A model generated the notes under the pieces. It had not been told where the DNA came from. It did no database searches and worked only from the letters and a program-made list of their open reading frames with translations. The position numbers and the translations under genes are program-made. From Actinomycetes bacterium (GTDB taxonomy: Bacteria > Actinomycetota > Coriobacteriia > Coriobacteriales > Eggerthellaceae), in the NCBI GenBank assembly GCA_023429565.1, contig JAEZDJ010000002.1, positions 1-29,307 of the forward strand: a stretch of DNA of 29,307 bases. The letters are read 5' to 3'. How positions within the stretch are numbered: position 1 is the first letter of the stretch; each line of letters begins with the position of its first letter. Shown in pieces: positions 6,192 to 15,005 of the stretch.

Positions 6192-8828
6192 ATGACCTAT
6201 ATGACAAGCGCGGAGATTCGCGAGAGGTACCTGAGCTTTTTTGAGGAAAAGGGCTGCAAGCGCCTTCCCTCGTCCTCTCTGATTCCCGACGATCCGTCGC
6301 TGTTGCTGACAAGTGCCGGCATGGTGCAGTTCAAGCCTTACTTCCTGCAACAGAAGCACCTCGAGCCACCCTATGTCGGAACGACCACGGTGCAGAAATG
6401 CGTTCGCACGAACGATATCGACATCATTGGCACGACCGGCCGCCATCAGAGCTTTTTCGAGATGCTGGGGAATTTCAGCTTTGGCGGATATTTCAAGCAG
6501 GAAATGTGTGCGTGGGCTTACGAGTTCTCCACCGAGGTTTTGGGGATTCCAGCCGACCGTTTGTATTTCACGGTGTTTTTGGATGACGACGAGACCATTG
6601 ACATATGGAAGAGCCTCGGCGTGCCGGACGATCATATCTCCCGTCTTGGCGAGGAAGACAATTTCTGGCGTGCCGGACCGACCGGTCCTTGCGGACCTTG
6701 TTCCGAGATATACTTCGATCAGGGCCCTTCGTTCGGTTGCGGTCGTCCCGATTGTGCGCCGGGGTGCGACTGCGATCGTTTTCTCGAATACTGGAATCTG
6801 GTTTTCACCCAATATGACGGTCAGGAAGACGGCACTCTCAAGCCTCTGCCAAAGAAGAACATCGACACCGGCATGGGTTTGGAGCGCATGGCCGCCATCC
6901 TTCAAGGCGTGCAATCGAACTACGAGACCGACGTGTTGCGCAGCCTGGTGGCCGTGGGGGAGAAGCTGACGGGGTCTTCGTATGGCGACGATCCCGCGAT
7001 TGACCTTTCCCTTCGCATCATGGCCGACCATAGCCGCGCTGTTGCGTTCATGATAGCGGACGGCATCCTTCCGTCCAACGAGGGTCGCGGATATGTGCTC
7101 AGGCGCCTGCTGCGCCGTGCTGTGATGAAAGGCCATCTCCTAGGCTTGGACAAGCCGTTTTTGAACGATTACGTTGACGAAACCGTGAACCTGATGGGTC
7201 ACGTGTATCCCGAGATCGTCGAAAATCGTGAGCTCATGCGTCGCGTCATCCTCTCCGAAGAGGAGCGGTTTGGCGCAAATCTGCGGCAGGGACGAGCATT
7301 CCTCGACGAGGCATTGTCTGGGCTCCAGGGCACGGTGCTGTCAGGACAGCAGGCATTCACGCTGCATGACACGTATGGCTTTCCCGTCGAGGTCACCCGA
7401 GAGCTCTGCGAAGAGCGTGGCATTGAGGTCGACATGGCCGGATTCGAACAGTGCATGGATCAGCAGAAGGCCCGTGCTCGCGCAGCCAACACAAAGGATG
7501 CCGAAGCTGCCTGGTCGACTTACGGCGGTGTCATGAGCGAGATAGCGGAGTCCGTGGGACCGACGGAGTTTCTGGGGTACACGAAGAACGAGGCGGAAGC
7601 GCGCGTGCTCGCGATCGTGCGGGATGGACAGCGGGTCGATGCGCTCGAACAGGGCGAAGAGGGGCGCATCGTTCTGGACGTCACGCCGTTTTATGCAGAA
7701 AAGGGCGGGCAGATCGGCGACACGGGAGTGCTGACGAAGCAAGGCGTCACCGTGCGCGTCACTGACACAAAAGAACCTGAAAAGGGCCTCACTGCCCATG
7801 CCGTCACGCTTGACGAGGGTCGCATAGCCGTAGGCGATGCGGTGACGGCGTCCATCGACGTGCCGCGTCGGGAGCGCATTTGCCGCAATCATACCGCCAC
7901 GCACATTCTTCATTGGGCATTGCGCCAAGTGCTGGGCGATCACGTCAAGCAGGCAGGCAGCTACGTGGCCGAGAACCGTCTGCGTTTCGACTTCACGCAC
8001 TTCGAGGCGCTGACCGCCCAGCAGATAGCTGAAGTTGAGCGCATGGCCAACCAGAAGGTCATGGAGAACCATCACGTTCACGCTTACGAGACATCCCTGG
8101 CTTCAGCCCGCGAGGCGGGCGTGATGGCCCTGTTTGGCGAGAAGTATGGGGAGTTCGTCCGAGTGCTCGACATCGAGGATTTCTCCCAAGAGCTCTGCGG
8201 CGGCACCCATGTGTCCGCCACGAGCGAAATCGGTCTCATCAAGATCACCGGCGAGACCAGCGTGGGGGCAAATCTCCGTCGCATCGAAGCCGTGACCAGC
8301 TTTGACGCTCTCTCATATCTGAACAGGGCCGAGGCTGAGCTCAAGAAGGCGGCTGACGGGTTGCGCGTTCCCCTTTTTGAGGTGAGCGAGCGCACGGATT
8401 CCGTCATGAAGCAGCTCAAGGACCTGCAAGGCGAACTTCGGCACAGCCGTCAAGGCGCGGCAGAAGACGAGGTCTCAAAGCTTCTCGACACCGCCGTTGA
8501 TGCCAAGGGGGGCTATCGTCTCATTGTCGGGCACATGGGCCAAGCAGATGCCGGCCAGCTTCGCGATGCCTGGGATGTCCTGCGTGCGCGTCTTGCCGTT
8601 CCTGGAGCGGTCGTGCTTTCCGCCGAGAAGGGGGGATCTCCCTTGATCCTCGCCGCGGCAACTCCTGAGGCGGTCAGCGCCGGTTTTGACGCGATGGCCC
8701 TCATCAAGGCAGTCGCTCCGCACATCAAGGGAGGCGGCGGCGGCAAGGCGTCCATGGCCCAGGCCGGAGGAAAGAGCGTTGAGGGCCTGGGGGCTGCGCT
8801 CGATGCGGCGCGGGAAATGCTTCTGTGA
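6192..8828 (+). CDS. alaS: Alanine-tRNA ligase
   Basis: AlaRS charges tRNA-Ala and hydrolyses mischarged Ser/Gly-tRNA. The protein is 878 residues, the usual full length. The N-terminal catalytic core shows LTSAGMVQFKPYF, VRTNDIDIIGTTGRHQSFFEMLGNFSFG in the expected order (quoted as two pieces: VRTNDIDIIGTTGRHQ and SFFEMLGNFSFG) and GMGLERMAA. The editing domain has HTATH (567-571) and CGGTH (669-673), the zinc-binding motifs. The C-terminal C-Ala domain ends in GGGGGKASMAQAGG. An insertion with six cysteines or nearby His (GCGRPDCAPGCDC) near residue 185-200 resembles other actinobacterial and clostridial enzymes. ATG 6192 has GGAAAGAAACGG upstream; ATG 6201 (MTSAEIRERYL) is also possible, ATG 6162 less so. 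Confidence 0.97.
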   Translation: MTYMTSAEIRERYLSFFEEKGCKRLPSSSLIPDDPSLLLTSAGMVQFKPYFLQQKHLEPPYVGTTTVQKCVRTNDIDIIGTTGRHQSFFEMLGNFSFGGYFKQEMCAWAYEFSTEVLGIPADRLYFTVFLDDDETIDIWKSLGVPDDHISRLGEEDNFWRAGPTGPCGPCSEIYFDQGPSFGCGRPDCAPGCDCDRFLEYWNLVFTQYDGQEDGTLKPLPKKNIDTGMGLERMAAILQGVQSNYETDVLRSLVAVGEKLTGSSYGDDPAIDLSLRIMADHSRAVAFMIADGILPSNEGRGYVLRRLLRRAVMKGHLLGLDKPFLNDYVDETVNLMGHVYPEIVENRELMRRVILSEEERFGANLRQGRAFLDEALSGLQGTVLSGQQAFTLHDTYGFPVEVTRELCEERGIEVDMAGFEQCMDQQKARARAANTKDAEAAWSTYGGVMSEIAESVGPTEFLGYTKNEAEARVLAIVRDGQRVDALEQGEEGRIVLDVTPFYAEKGGQIGDTGVLTKQGVTVRVTDTKEPEKGLTAHAVTLDEGRIAVGDAVTASIDVPRRERICRNHTATHILHWALRQVLGDHVKQAGSYVAENRLRFDFTHFEALTAQQIAEVERMANQKVMENHHVHAYETSLASAREAGVMALFGEKYGEFVRVLDIEDFSQELCGGTHVSATSEIGLIKITGETSVGANLRRIEAVTSFDALSYLNRAEAELKKAADGLRVPLFEVSERTDSVMKQLKDLQGELRHSRQGAAEDEVSKLLDTAVDAKGGYRLIVGHMGQADAGQLRDAWDVLRARLAVPGAVVLSAEKGGSPLILAAATPEAVSAGFDAMALIKAVAPHIKGGGGGKASMAQAGGKSVEGLGAALDAAREMLL

Positions 8829-8893
8829 CGAATCGGCACCGACCTGTCCAGAGCCTGCGTCCATGATGATGCGTGTATGAGAAAGAAGAGCCA

Positions 8894-9316
8894 TTGAGAG
8901 TTCTTGCCTTAGATATTGGGGAGACCCGAATTGGCATTGCGGTAAGCGATCCGGGGGAGCGGATCGCTTCGCCGGTGTGCGTGCTTCCGGCGGCTGAAGT
9001 GAAGGAGGGCGCGCGCTCTTTTCGGCGCGTTCTGGAAGATTGGGAGCCTGAGCTCCTTCTTTGCGGTCTTCCCTACTCCCTTTCTGGAGAAGAGGGCCCG
9101 CAGGCCGCGAGAGTGCGTGCGACGGCCGAGCGCATCGCGCGGAACTGCGGGCTTCCGTTGGAGTTCGCCGACGAACGCTTGAGCTCACGTGAGGCCAAAC
9201 GGAGTTTGCGTGAAAAGGGCATGACCGAACGCACCATGCGCGGCAAAATAGATATGATAGCCGCGAGTTTGTTCTTGCAGACGTGGCTTGACGCGCGCTG
9301 CGGGCAAGAAAGGTGA
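8894..9316 (+). CDS. ruvX: RuvX/YqgF-type Holliday junction resolvase-like nuclease
   Basis: RuvX proteins have an RNase H fold and are linked to rRNA 5'-end processing and Holliday-junction cleavage. From TTG 8894 the protein has 140 residues and begins MRVLALDIGETRIGIAVSD, exactly where most family members begin. Acidic active-site residues are visible in LALDIGE (Asp7), in the ADERLSS segment and in the KIDMIAASLFLQ segment near the C-terminus; GLPYSLSGEEGPQA is the family loop. A purine run AAGAAGAG sits just before the TTG. GTG 8873 would add seven residues. The gene follows alaS by 65 bases and its stop is followed after 11 bases by mltG, the alaS-ruvX-mltG order seen in many Gram-positive lineages. 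Confidence 0.93.
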   Translation: MRVLALDIGETRIGIAVSDPGERIASPVCVLPAAEVKEGARSFRRVLEDWEPELLLCGLPYSLSGEEGPQAARVRATAERIARNCGLPLEFADERLSSREAKRSLREKGMTERTMRGKIDMIAASLFLQTWLDARCGQER

Positions 9317-9327
9317 GGGTTCAGTCC

Positions 9328-10497
9328 ATGGTTCCACGCAGAAGACAGGTCACGTATTCTCAGCGCCCGAATCATGCTGCCCGTGCGGCGCATGCTCGTG
9401 GAGAACGCGAGTTCCGCACCTACGATACCAGCTTTATTCGCCCGAAGCGAAAAAGGACCTCCTTGGTGGTTGCCCTTGTGGTTGCCGTTCTTGTGATCGG
9501 CTTGTTGGGTTGGGGCGTTGCAACATTGGTCAACGAATTCACGTCACCTGGTGTCGAGCTGCTCTCCGAGGGAGAGGAAGCCACGGTCACGGTTGCCGAA
9601 GGTGCGGGGGCCCAGGCCATTGGCCAGCAGCTCGTCGAAGTCCGACTGGTGGAGAGCGCGTCTTCCTTCACCTCACGCGTGGACGCTTTGGGAGTCGCTT
9701 CGCAACTCAAGCCCGGAACCTATGTTTTTGCTGGTGGCACAAGTTTGGATGACATCATCGGCATGCTCCAGTCCGGTCCCGATCAGGGTGCGGGATTGAC
9801 TATTCCCGAAGGATATACGCTTGCGCAGATAGCCCAGCGTGTGGCAGAGTACACGGAGAACCGCATCACGTCTGAGGCGTTCGTCGCTGCGGCGAGCGAT
9901 GCGAGCGCCTATGCTCAGTCGTACCCCTTCCTTGCCGACGCCGGCACGAATTCCCTCGAAGGGTTCCTGTTTCCCAAGACCTACACCGTCGATGCCGACG
10001 CCACGCCCGATTCCCTGATCCGCCAGATGCTCGATCAGTTCCAAACGGAGACGGCAAGCCTCGATTGGTCTTATCCTCAAAGCCAGGGTCTCTCCGTCTA
10101 TCAGGCCGTCAACTTGGCTTCCATTGTCGAGAAGGAGTCCAGCGGAGACGCGCAGATCCGCGCTCAGGTCGCCGCCGTGTTTTACAATCGTTTGGAAACG
10201 CTGGACGAACCCAGCTATGGCTATCTACAAAGCGATGCGACGACGGCATACGAAGTGGGGCATGATCCGACGGCGGAGGAAGTGCACGCCAACACGCCCT
10301 ACAGCACCTACACAAACCAGGGATTGCCCCCCACGCCCATTTGCTCGCCCGGCCTCGACAGCCTGAAGGCGGTATGCTCGCCTGACCAGGAATCTCTTGG
10401 CAAATACTTCTTCTTTTACTTCGAGCCCGATGAGAATGGGACCATGCAGTATCATTTCAGCGAGACGTACGACGAGCATGTGAGCACGTTCTCGTAG
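9328..10497 (+). CDS. mltG: Endolytic murein transglycosylase MltG (YceG-like)
   Basis: MltG cleaves nascent glycan strands at the outer face of the cytoplasmic membrane and is thought to end peptidoglycan chain growth. The protein is 389 residues: a basic cytoplasmic tail of about 43 residues, a single membrane helix at 44-66, a LysM-like subdomain region (GEEATVTVAEGAGAQAIGQQL), and the catalytic domain with Glu268 in ASIVEKES. The conserved LEGFLFPKTY and the terminal YFFFYFEPDENGTMQYHFSETYDEH are present. I chose ATG 9328 with GTGAGGG (9313-9319) eight bases upstream; GTG 9313 overlaps the ruvX stop and is possible. The tail is longer than in E. coli, as is common in Gram-positive homologues. 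Confidence 0.95.
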   Translation: MVPRRRQVTYSQRPNHAARAAHARGEREFRTYDTSFIRPKRKRTSLVVALVVAVLVIGLLGWGVATLVNEFTSPGVELLSEGEEATVTVAEGAGAQAIGQQLVEVRLVESASSFTSRVDALGVASQLKPGTYVFAGGTSLDDIIGMLQSGPDQGAGLTIPEGYTLAQIAQRVAEYTENRITSEAFVAAASDASAYAQSYPFLADAGTNSLEGFLFPKTYTVDADATPDSLIRQMLDQFQTETASLDWSYPQSQGLSVYQAVNLASIVEKESSGDAQIRAQVAAVFYNRLETLDEPSYGYLQSDATTAYEVGHDPTAEEVHANTPYSTYTNQGLPPTPICSPGLDSLKAVCSPDQESLGKYFFFYFEPDENGTMQYHFSETYDEHVSTFS

Positions 10498-10528
10498 GCC
10501 CTCGGCCTCTCTTGAACGGAGCGTATCC

Positions 10529-11089
10529 ATGTCACTGCTCGAACCTGATCGATATTTCTCGCGTCTGTCGCATGTCGACATTGAGCGTGACGTGCTGGGA
10601 TGCGGCTATCGGTCCGTGTTGCTTGACATCGACAACACCATCCTGACGCGCGACACCCATGAGGTGCCGCGCGACATCGCCTATTGGCTTGCTCGTGCAC
10701 GCGACGTCGGCATATCGTTCTGCCTGGTGTCGAACAACTGGCATGGGGACGTCCAGCAACTGGCGAACCGCCTGTCTCTTCCCCTCGTGGCAAAGGCCAT
10801 GAAACCCCTGCCGCCCGCGTTCCTTGCGGCGCTCAAGAAAATCGAGGCATCGCGTGATGAGACGGTGGTCATCGGAGACCAATTGGTCACCGATGTGCTG
10901 GGGGCTCATTTGGCGGGAATGCCGGCTTATCTGCTGGCGCCCCTGGTCGAACAAGACCTTCCGCACACGTTGCTTCTGCGCAACTTCGAGCGTCTGGTCA
11001 TGGGTGACCGAAAGCCGGAAAACGTGGCAGGTGCCACCGGCGTGCTCTGTGAGGGCGATGAAGGCGAAAGTCGAGGAGGAATGTCATGA
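10529..11089 (+). CDS. YqeG family HAD-superfamily IIIA phosphatase
   Basis: A 186-residue HAD phosphatase of the YqeG type. Motif I is LLDIDNTIL near residue 31 (nucleophile and acid Asp in DxDNT), motif II is LVSNN, the Lys of motif III is in KAMKPLPPAF, and motif IV is VIGDQLVTDVLGA. All catalytic residues are intact. The physiological substrate of this family is unsettled (phosphatidylglycerophosphate phosphatase activity is reported for eukaryotic relatives). Its stop overlaps the aroE start as ATGA, so the two are translationally coupled. In Firmicutes yqeG is also next to aroE-like genes, which supports the call. Confidence 0.9.
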   Translation: MSLLEPDRYFSRLSHVDIERDVLGCGYRSVLLDIDNTILTRDTHEVPRDIAYWLARARDVGISFCLVSNNWHGDVQQLANRLSLPLVAKAMKPLPPAFLAALKKIEASRDETVVIGDQLVTDVLGAHLAGMPAYLLAPLVEQDLPHTLLLRNFERLVMGDRKPENVAGATGVLCEGDEGESRGGMS

Positions 11090-12012
11090 GGGAACATCTC
11101 TACCTGTTGGGCCACCCTATCGCCCATTCAAAGTCGCCCGACATGTACAATGCCGTGTACGCGCGTTACGGGCTTCCTTGGCGGTATTCCTTGGCCGATT
11201 GCGCAACTGAGGAAGAGGCCCAGGCGTTTCTGGATAAGCGGGCCTTTCTGTCCATCAACATCACCACTCCCTACAAGCCGCTTGCCCTCGAGGCCGCCAC
11301 GGCACGGGCCGCCTCGGCGAAACTTGCCCGAGGAGCAAACTTGTTGGTGAAAAAGGGGTCTGCCCTCATCGCGTACAACACGGATGGACAGGGGTGTGTG
11401 TCGTGCCTCGAACGGACTGGGTTTTCCTTTGCGGGGAAACGCATCGTCGTCTGCGGCACCGGGCCGACGGCGCTCGCCATCATGCATGCTTGCGCCGTCG
11501 CCGGTGCGGCTGGCGTCATGCTTGCCGGGCGTGATGGAGCAAGGGCCGAGGAGGCCCTCTCTGCCTATGTCGAGGAGTATGGACGACTTGCGGCGGCCAC
11601 CATCGACCTGCCTCCTGCCCAAGATCATCACCGCAGCTTTCGCAAGGGGTACGAGGAAACGGAGTTTGGCTCGGGCGCATACGCTGAAGTGACGGAAGCT
11701 CTATCCGCGGCGGATCTGGTGGTCAACGCAACGCCTTTGGGCATGAAGGCGGGAGATCCGGCGCCGTTCGATCCCCTGCTGCTTCATGAGGGCCAGGTCG
11801 TGTTTGACGTGGTGTATGGGCATGGCGAGACGGCGTTCGTCCGTGCGGCGCGGGAGGCTGGCTGTGTCGTGCATGACGGTTCCGGCATGCTTGTCGCCCA
11901 GGCTGTGGCAACGGTGTTTTCCGTCTGCGATATCGAGGGCGTTGAGCTCGAGGCAAAGCCCGACGAGTTGTATGACATCATGTCGGCGGCTGCCGGCTTC
12001 TCGCCAGCGTAG
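11086..12012 (+). CDS. aroE: Shikimate dehydrogenase
   Basis: AroE reduces 3-dehydroshikimate to shikimate with NADPH. The 308-residue protein has the substrate motif GHPIAHSKSP (9-18), the catalytic Lys64 in NITTPYK, Asp100 in NTDG, the nucleotide-binding loop GTGPTA (124-129, in place of the usual GAGGAA-like loop), NATPLGM, and GSGMLVAQA near the end. About 25 extra residues (around HHRSFRKGYEETEFGSGAY) separate the nucleotide-binding strands, making it somewhat longer than the usual 270-290 residues. It opens a run of pathway genes. The ATG overlaps the previous stop and is preceded by GAGGAATGTC, a good ribosome site. Confidence 0.95.
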   Translation: MREHLYLLGHPIAHSKSPDMYNAVYARYGLPWRYSLADCATEEEAQAFLDKRAFLSINITTPYKPLALEAATARAASAKLARGANLLVKKGSALIAYNTDGQGCVSCLERTGFSFAGKRIVVCGTGPTALAIMHACAVAGAAGVMLAGRDGARAEEALSAYVEEYGRLAAATIDLPPAQDHHRSFRKGYEETEFGSGAYAEVTEALSAADLVVNATPLGMKAGDPAPFDPLLLHEGQVVFDVVYGHGETAFVRAAREAGCVVHDGSGMLVAQAVATVFSVCDIEGVELEAKPDELYDIMSAAAGFSPA

Positions 12013-12026
12013 CTGATCCTGTGGGG

Positions 12027-12032
12027 TACAAT
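12027..12032 (+). promoter_or_regulatory. Possible -10 box before aroC
   Basis: TACAAT in the 61-base gap between aroE and aroC, 42 bases before the aroC start. No -35 hexamer is seen, so an internal promoter is only possible. Confidence 0.3.
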
Positions 12033-12073
12033 AGCTGCGAACAAGCTTGGAAAACGGCTGAAAGCGACTGACT

Positions 12074-13246
12074 ATGCGCTACATCACGGCGGGCGAGAGC
12101 CACGGGCCATGCCTCACTGCTATTGTTGACGGCGTGCCTGCTGGCCTGAAGATATCCGAGGAACATATCAACGTTGACCTTGAACGGCGGCAGTCCGGCT
12201 ATGGTCGAGGCGGGCGTCAGCTCATCGAACGCGACACGGTTGAAGTGTGCTCCGGCATCAGGTTTGGCCGCACGCTCGGCACTCCTGTCGCTCTCATGGT
12301 CAAGAACCGCGACTGGGAGAATTGGTCAGGACGCATGGCTGCGTTTGGGGAGCCGCCCGCCGGCCTCGTTCGCGAAGTGACGCCGCGCCCCGGTCATGCA
12401 GACCTTGTCGGAGCCCTCAAGACCGACACCGATGATTGCCGCAATATCCTCGAACGGGCGAGCGCCCGCGAGACCGCTGCTCGAGTGGCCGCCGCGGGCA
12501 TCGCGCGGGAGTTCCTTGCCGATTTGGGCATTGAGGTCTTTTCGTATGTCGTGTCCATTGGGGATGTGACGTTTGACGAAGACGATCCGCTGTTGGCGGC
12601 CCCCGACTACAAGCCTCTCGACATCGAGACGAGCGAGGTCCGCTGTCCCGATGAGGAAACGAGTGAGGTCATGAAAGGGGCAATCGACCAGGCTAAGAAG
12701 GACGGCGAAAGCTTGGGCGGCACGTTTCGCGTGGTGGCGACGGGCCTCTTGCCTGGCGTTGGGGGGTATGCGACGGCCGGCGACCGTTTGACCTCGCGGT
12801 TGGGCGCGGCCCTGTTCTCCATTCCTGCCGTCAAAGGCGTTGAGTTCGGCCTTGGCTTCGAGGCTGCGCGGCGGCCTGGTTCGCAGGTGCATGACGCCAT
12901 CGTCCTTGATCGTCAGGCAGGTTTTCTCCGCTCGTCAAACAATGCCGGTGGGCTTGAAGGGGGCATGACGACGGGCATGCCCCTTATCGTGACCGCAGCC
13001 ATGAAGCCCATTCCCACCCTCATGACGCCGCTTGAGACGGTGAACATGGACACGTTGGAGATCGAGCGGGCTTCGCGTGAACGCAGCGACGTGTGCGCCG
13101 TTCCGGCCTGTGCCGTCGTGGCCGAAGGCGAGGTTGCGTTTGTCTTGGCCAATGCCTATTTGGAAAAGTTCGGATGTGATGCCATGGCTGACATCCGTGC
13201 GGCGGTCAAGGCGTATCGCCAGCGACTCAAGACCGTGTCGCGGTAG
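12074..13246 (+). CDS. aroC: Chorismate synthase
   Basis: AroC converts 5-enolpyruvylshikimate-3-phosphate to chorismate using reduced FMN. The 390-residue protein starts MRYITAGESHGPCLTAIVDG, the standard N-terminus. It contains RRQSGYGRGGRQ, the RPGHADL substrate segment, ERASARETAARVA, the SNNAGGLEGGMTTG block and the C-terminal RERSDVCAVPA signature. Length and motifs match the actinobacterial/Firmicutes form. The upstream gap is short and the following aroK starts 12 bases after the stop. Confidence 0.97.
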   Translation: MRYITAGESHGPCLTAIVDGVPAGLKISEEHINVDLERRQSGYGRGGRQLIERDTVEVCSGIRFGRTLGTPVALMVKNRDWENWSGRMAAFGEPPAGLVREVTPRPGHADLVGALKTDTDDCRNILERASARETAARVAAAGIAREFLADLGIEVFSYVVSIGDVTFDEDDPLLAAPDYKPLDIETSEVRCPDEETSEVMKGAIDQAKKDGESLGGTFRVVATGLLPGVGGYATAGDRLTSRLGAALFSIPAVKGVEFGLGFEAARRPGSQVHDAIVLDRQAGFLRSSNNAGGLEGGMTTGMPLIVTAAMKPIPTLMTPLETVNMDTLEIERASRERSDVCAVPACAVVAEGEVAFVLANAYLEKFGCDAMADIRAAVKAYRQRLKTVSR

Positions 13247-13258
13247 GTCGGACGCGCC

Positions 13259-13822
13259 ATGGGGAACGAGCATGCCTCGCGCACGATAGGCGAGCTTTCG
13301 CGGCCGGTCTTCCTTGTCGGCTTCATGGGAGCCGGCAAGACCTCGGTTGCCCGCCGGCTGGCCCGTACGTGCGGTATTGCCTCTGTCGACATGGACACCT
13401 ATCTGGAGCGTCGGGAGGGAAGGCGCGTTCGCGACATCTTTGCCGATGCAGGCGAAGAAGGCTTCCGCGCCATTGAATCCGACGTGCTTCGCGAACTGGC
13501 ATCGAAGGAGCCCCTTCTGGTGTCGTGCGGCGGCGGCGTGGTCAAGCGTTCGGAGAACCGTGCCGTGCTGCGGGAATCCGGGTTTGTGGTCCATCTCAAG
13601 GTGTCGGTTGACGAGGCGAAGGCGCGCATCAGCGACACCTCGACCCGCCCGTTGTTCCATGACATCGATTCAGCCCGCAAAACGAACGAGGAACGCCTGC
13701 CCCTGTATGAAGAAGTTGCCCATGTGACGGTGGACACGTCAGGAAAAAGCGTTGCGGCCATTGCCTGCGAAGTGCAGGCTGCCCTTGAGAAAGGAGGCAT
13801 CCTTTGTCTACGACGAAAGTAG
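13259..13822 (+). CDS. aroK: Shikimate kinase
   Basis: AroK phosphorylates shikimate at O3 with ATP. In this 187-residue protein the P-loop is GFMGAGKTS (21-29), the shikimate/magnesium Asp residues lie in VDMD (Asp44 and Asp46), the GGGVV substrate loop follows SCGGGVV, and the lid Arg is in TSTRPLF. The first 13 residues before the P-loop strand are a short extension with no known role. Its last 19 bases overlap aroB, whose ribosome site AAGGAGG lies inside aroK, so the two are translated as a coupled pair. Confidence 0.95.
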   Translation: MGNEHASRTIGELSRPVFLVGFMGAGKTSVARRLARTCGIASVDMDTYLERREGRRVRDIFADAGEEGFRAIESDVLRELASKEPLLVSCGGGVVKRSENRAVLRESGFVVHLKVSVDEAKARISDTSTRPLFHDIDSARKTNEERLPLYEEVAHVTVDTSGKSVAAIACEVQAALEKGGILCLRRK

Positions 13823-14916
13823 ATGTCGCTATTCCCGGCGAGCAAAAGTACGACGTGCGCATCGGTTCGGGGCCCCTCCTGAAGTTGGGGGCGCATATGC
13901 GGAGCATCGAGGCGTTCGCAGAAGCTGATCGGGCCCTCGTCGTCACCGACTCAATCGTTGGGCCGCTGTATGGCGACAGGGCGAAAACGGCGCTGTCAGA
14001 GGCGGGATTCCGCACGAAACGCATCACGGTCCCGGCGGGAGAGGAGTCGAAGTCGGTCGAGGTGGCGAGTGAGATATGGGAGGCCATGGCCGACCTCTCG
14101 CTGGGGCGGGACTGCGTGGTCATCGCGCTTGGCGGCGGGGTTGTGGGAGATTTGGCTGGCTTTGCGGCATCGACGTACATGCGTGGCGTGGCGGTCGTTC
14201 AGGTGCCCACAACGCTTCTCTCCATGGTCGACTCTTCCGTGGGTGGAAAGACCGGCGTCAACCTTGCGGCGGGAAAGAATCTGGTGGGCACCTTCAAGCA
14301 GCCCGCCTATGTGTGCGCTGACACTTCGACCCTGACAACGCTGCCCGAGCGAGAGTGGCGTTGCGGATGCGCAGAGATAGCGAAATCTGCCGTCATCGAC
14401 TCCGACGAGTTCTTTTTCTGGATGGTCGAATCCGCCGACGCTCTGGCACGCCGCGACGAGACCGCTGTGGCTGAGGCCATCGTTCGCTCGGTCGTGTTCA
14501 AGGCGAATGTCGTGGCCAGCGATAAAAGCGAGAGCAGGGGAGTGCGCGAGTGCCTGAACTATGGGCATACGCTTGGACATGCCGTAGAGTCCTTGGCCGG
14601 ATACGGGACCTTCTCGCATGGCGAGGCCGTGGCCGAAGGCATGCGCTTCGCATCACGCCTGGGCGTTGCGCTCGCGGGCGCGACCACCGATTTCGTGCAT
14701 GCCCAGGACGGTCTCTTGGATGCGCTCAGCTTGCCTGCCCTTGATTGGTCGGCCGACCCAAGAGACATGCTGGATGTCATGAAACGTGACAAGAAGACCC
14801 GCCATGGCCAGGTGCGCTTCGTCCTTCCGCGCGATGTGGGCGATTGGGAGCTTGTGGGGGTTGACGACGAAGTCATCCTTGAGCATCTGGGGGCATGGCA
14901 GCGCTCCAAGGGCTAG
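13804..14916 (+). CDS. aroB: 3-Dehydroquinate synthase
   Basis: AroB cyclises DAHP to 3-dehydroquinate with NAD+ and a divalent metal. The protein is 370 residues from TTG 13804, which lies six bases after AAGGAGG (13791-13797). The core motifs are complete: ALGGGVVGDLAGFAAS, QVPTTLLSMVDSSVGGKTGV, the metal ligand Glu in GCAEIAKSAVI, and the two metal-binding His in LNYGHTLGHAVE and FSHGEAVAEGM. It follows aroK with a 19-base overlap. No sign of degradation. Confidence 0.97.
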   Translation: MSTTKVDVAIPGEQKYDVRIGSGPLLKLGAHMRSIEAFAEADRALVVTDSIVGPLYGDRAKTALSEAGFRTKRITVPAGEESKSVEVASEIWEAMADLSLGRDCVVIALGGGVVGDLAGFAASTYMRGVAVVQVPTTLLSMVDSSVGGKTGVNLAAGKNLVGTFKQPAYVCADTSTLTTLPEREWRCGCAEIAKSAVIDSDEFFFWMVESADALARRDETAVAEAIVRSVVFKANVVASDKSESRGVRECLNYGHTLGHAVESLAGYGTFSHGEAVAEGMRFASRLGVALAGATTDFVHAQDGLLDALSLPALDWSADPRDMLDVMKRDKKTRHGQVRFVLPRDVGDWELVGVDDEVILEHLGAWQRSKG

Positions 14917-15005
14917 CGGTTGCCAAGGACTGACTCCGGTGCCTGCACGACGCGGGCGGGGATGCCGGAAGACTGCGCTGAGCTCCAAAACGGAAAGGAA
15001 ACGAC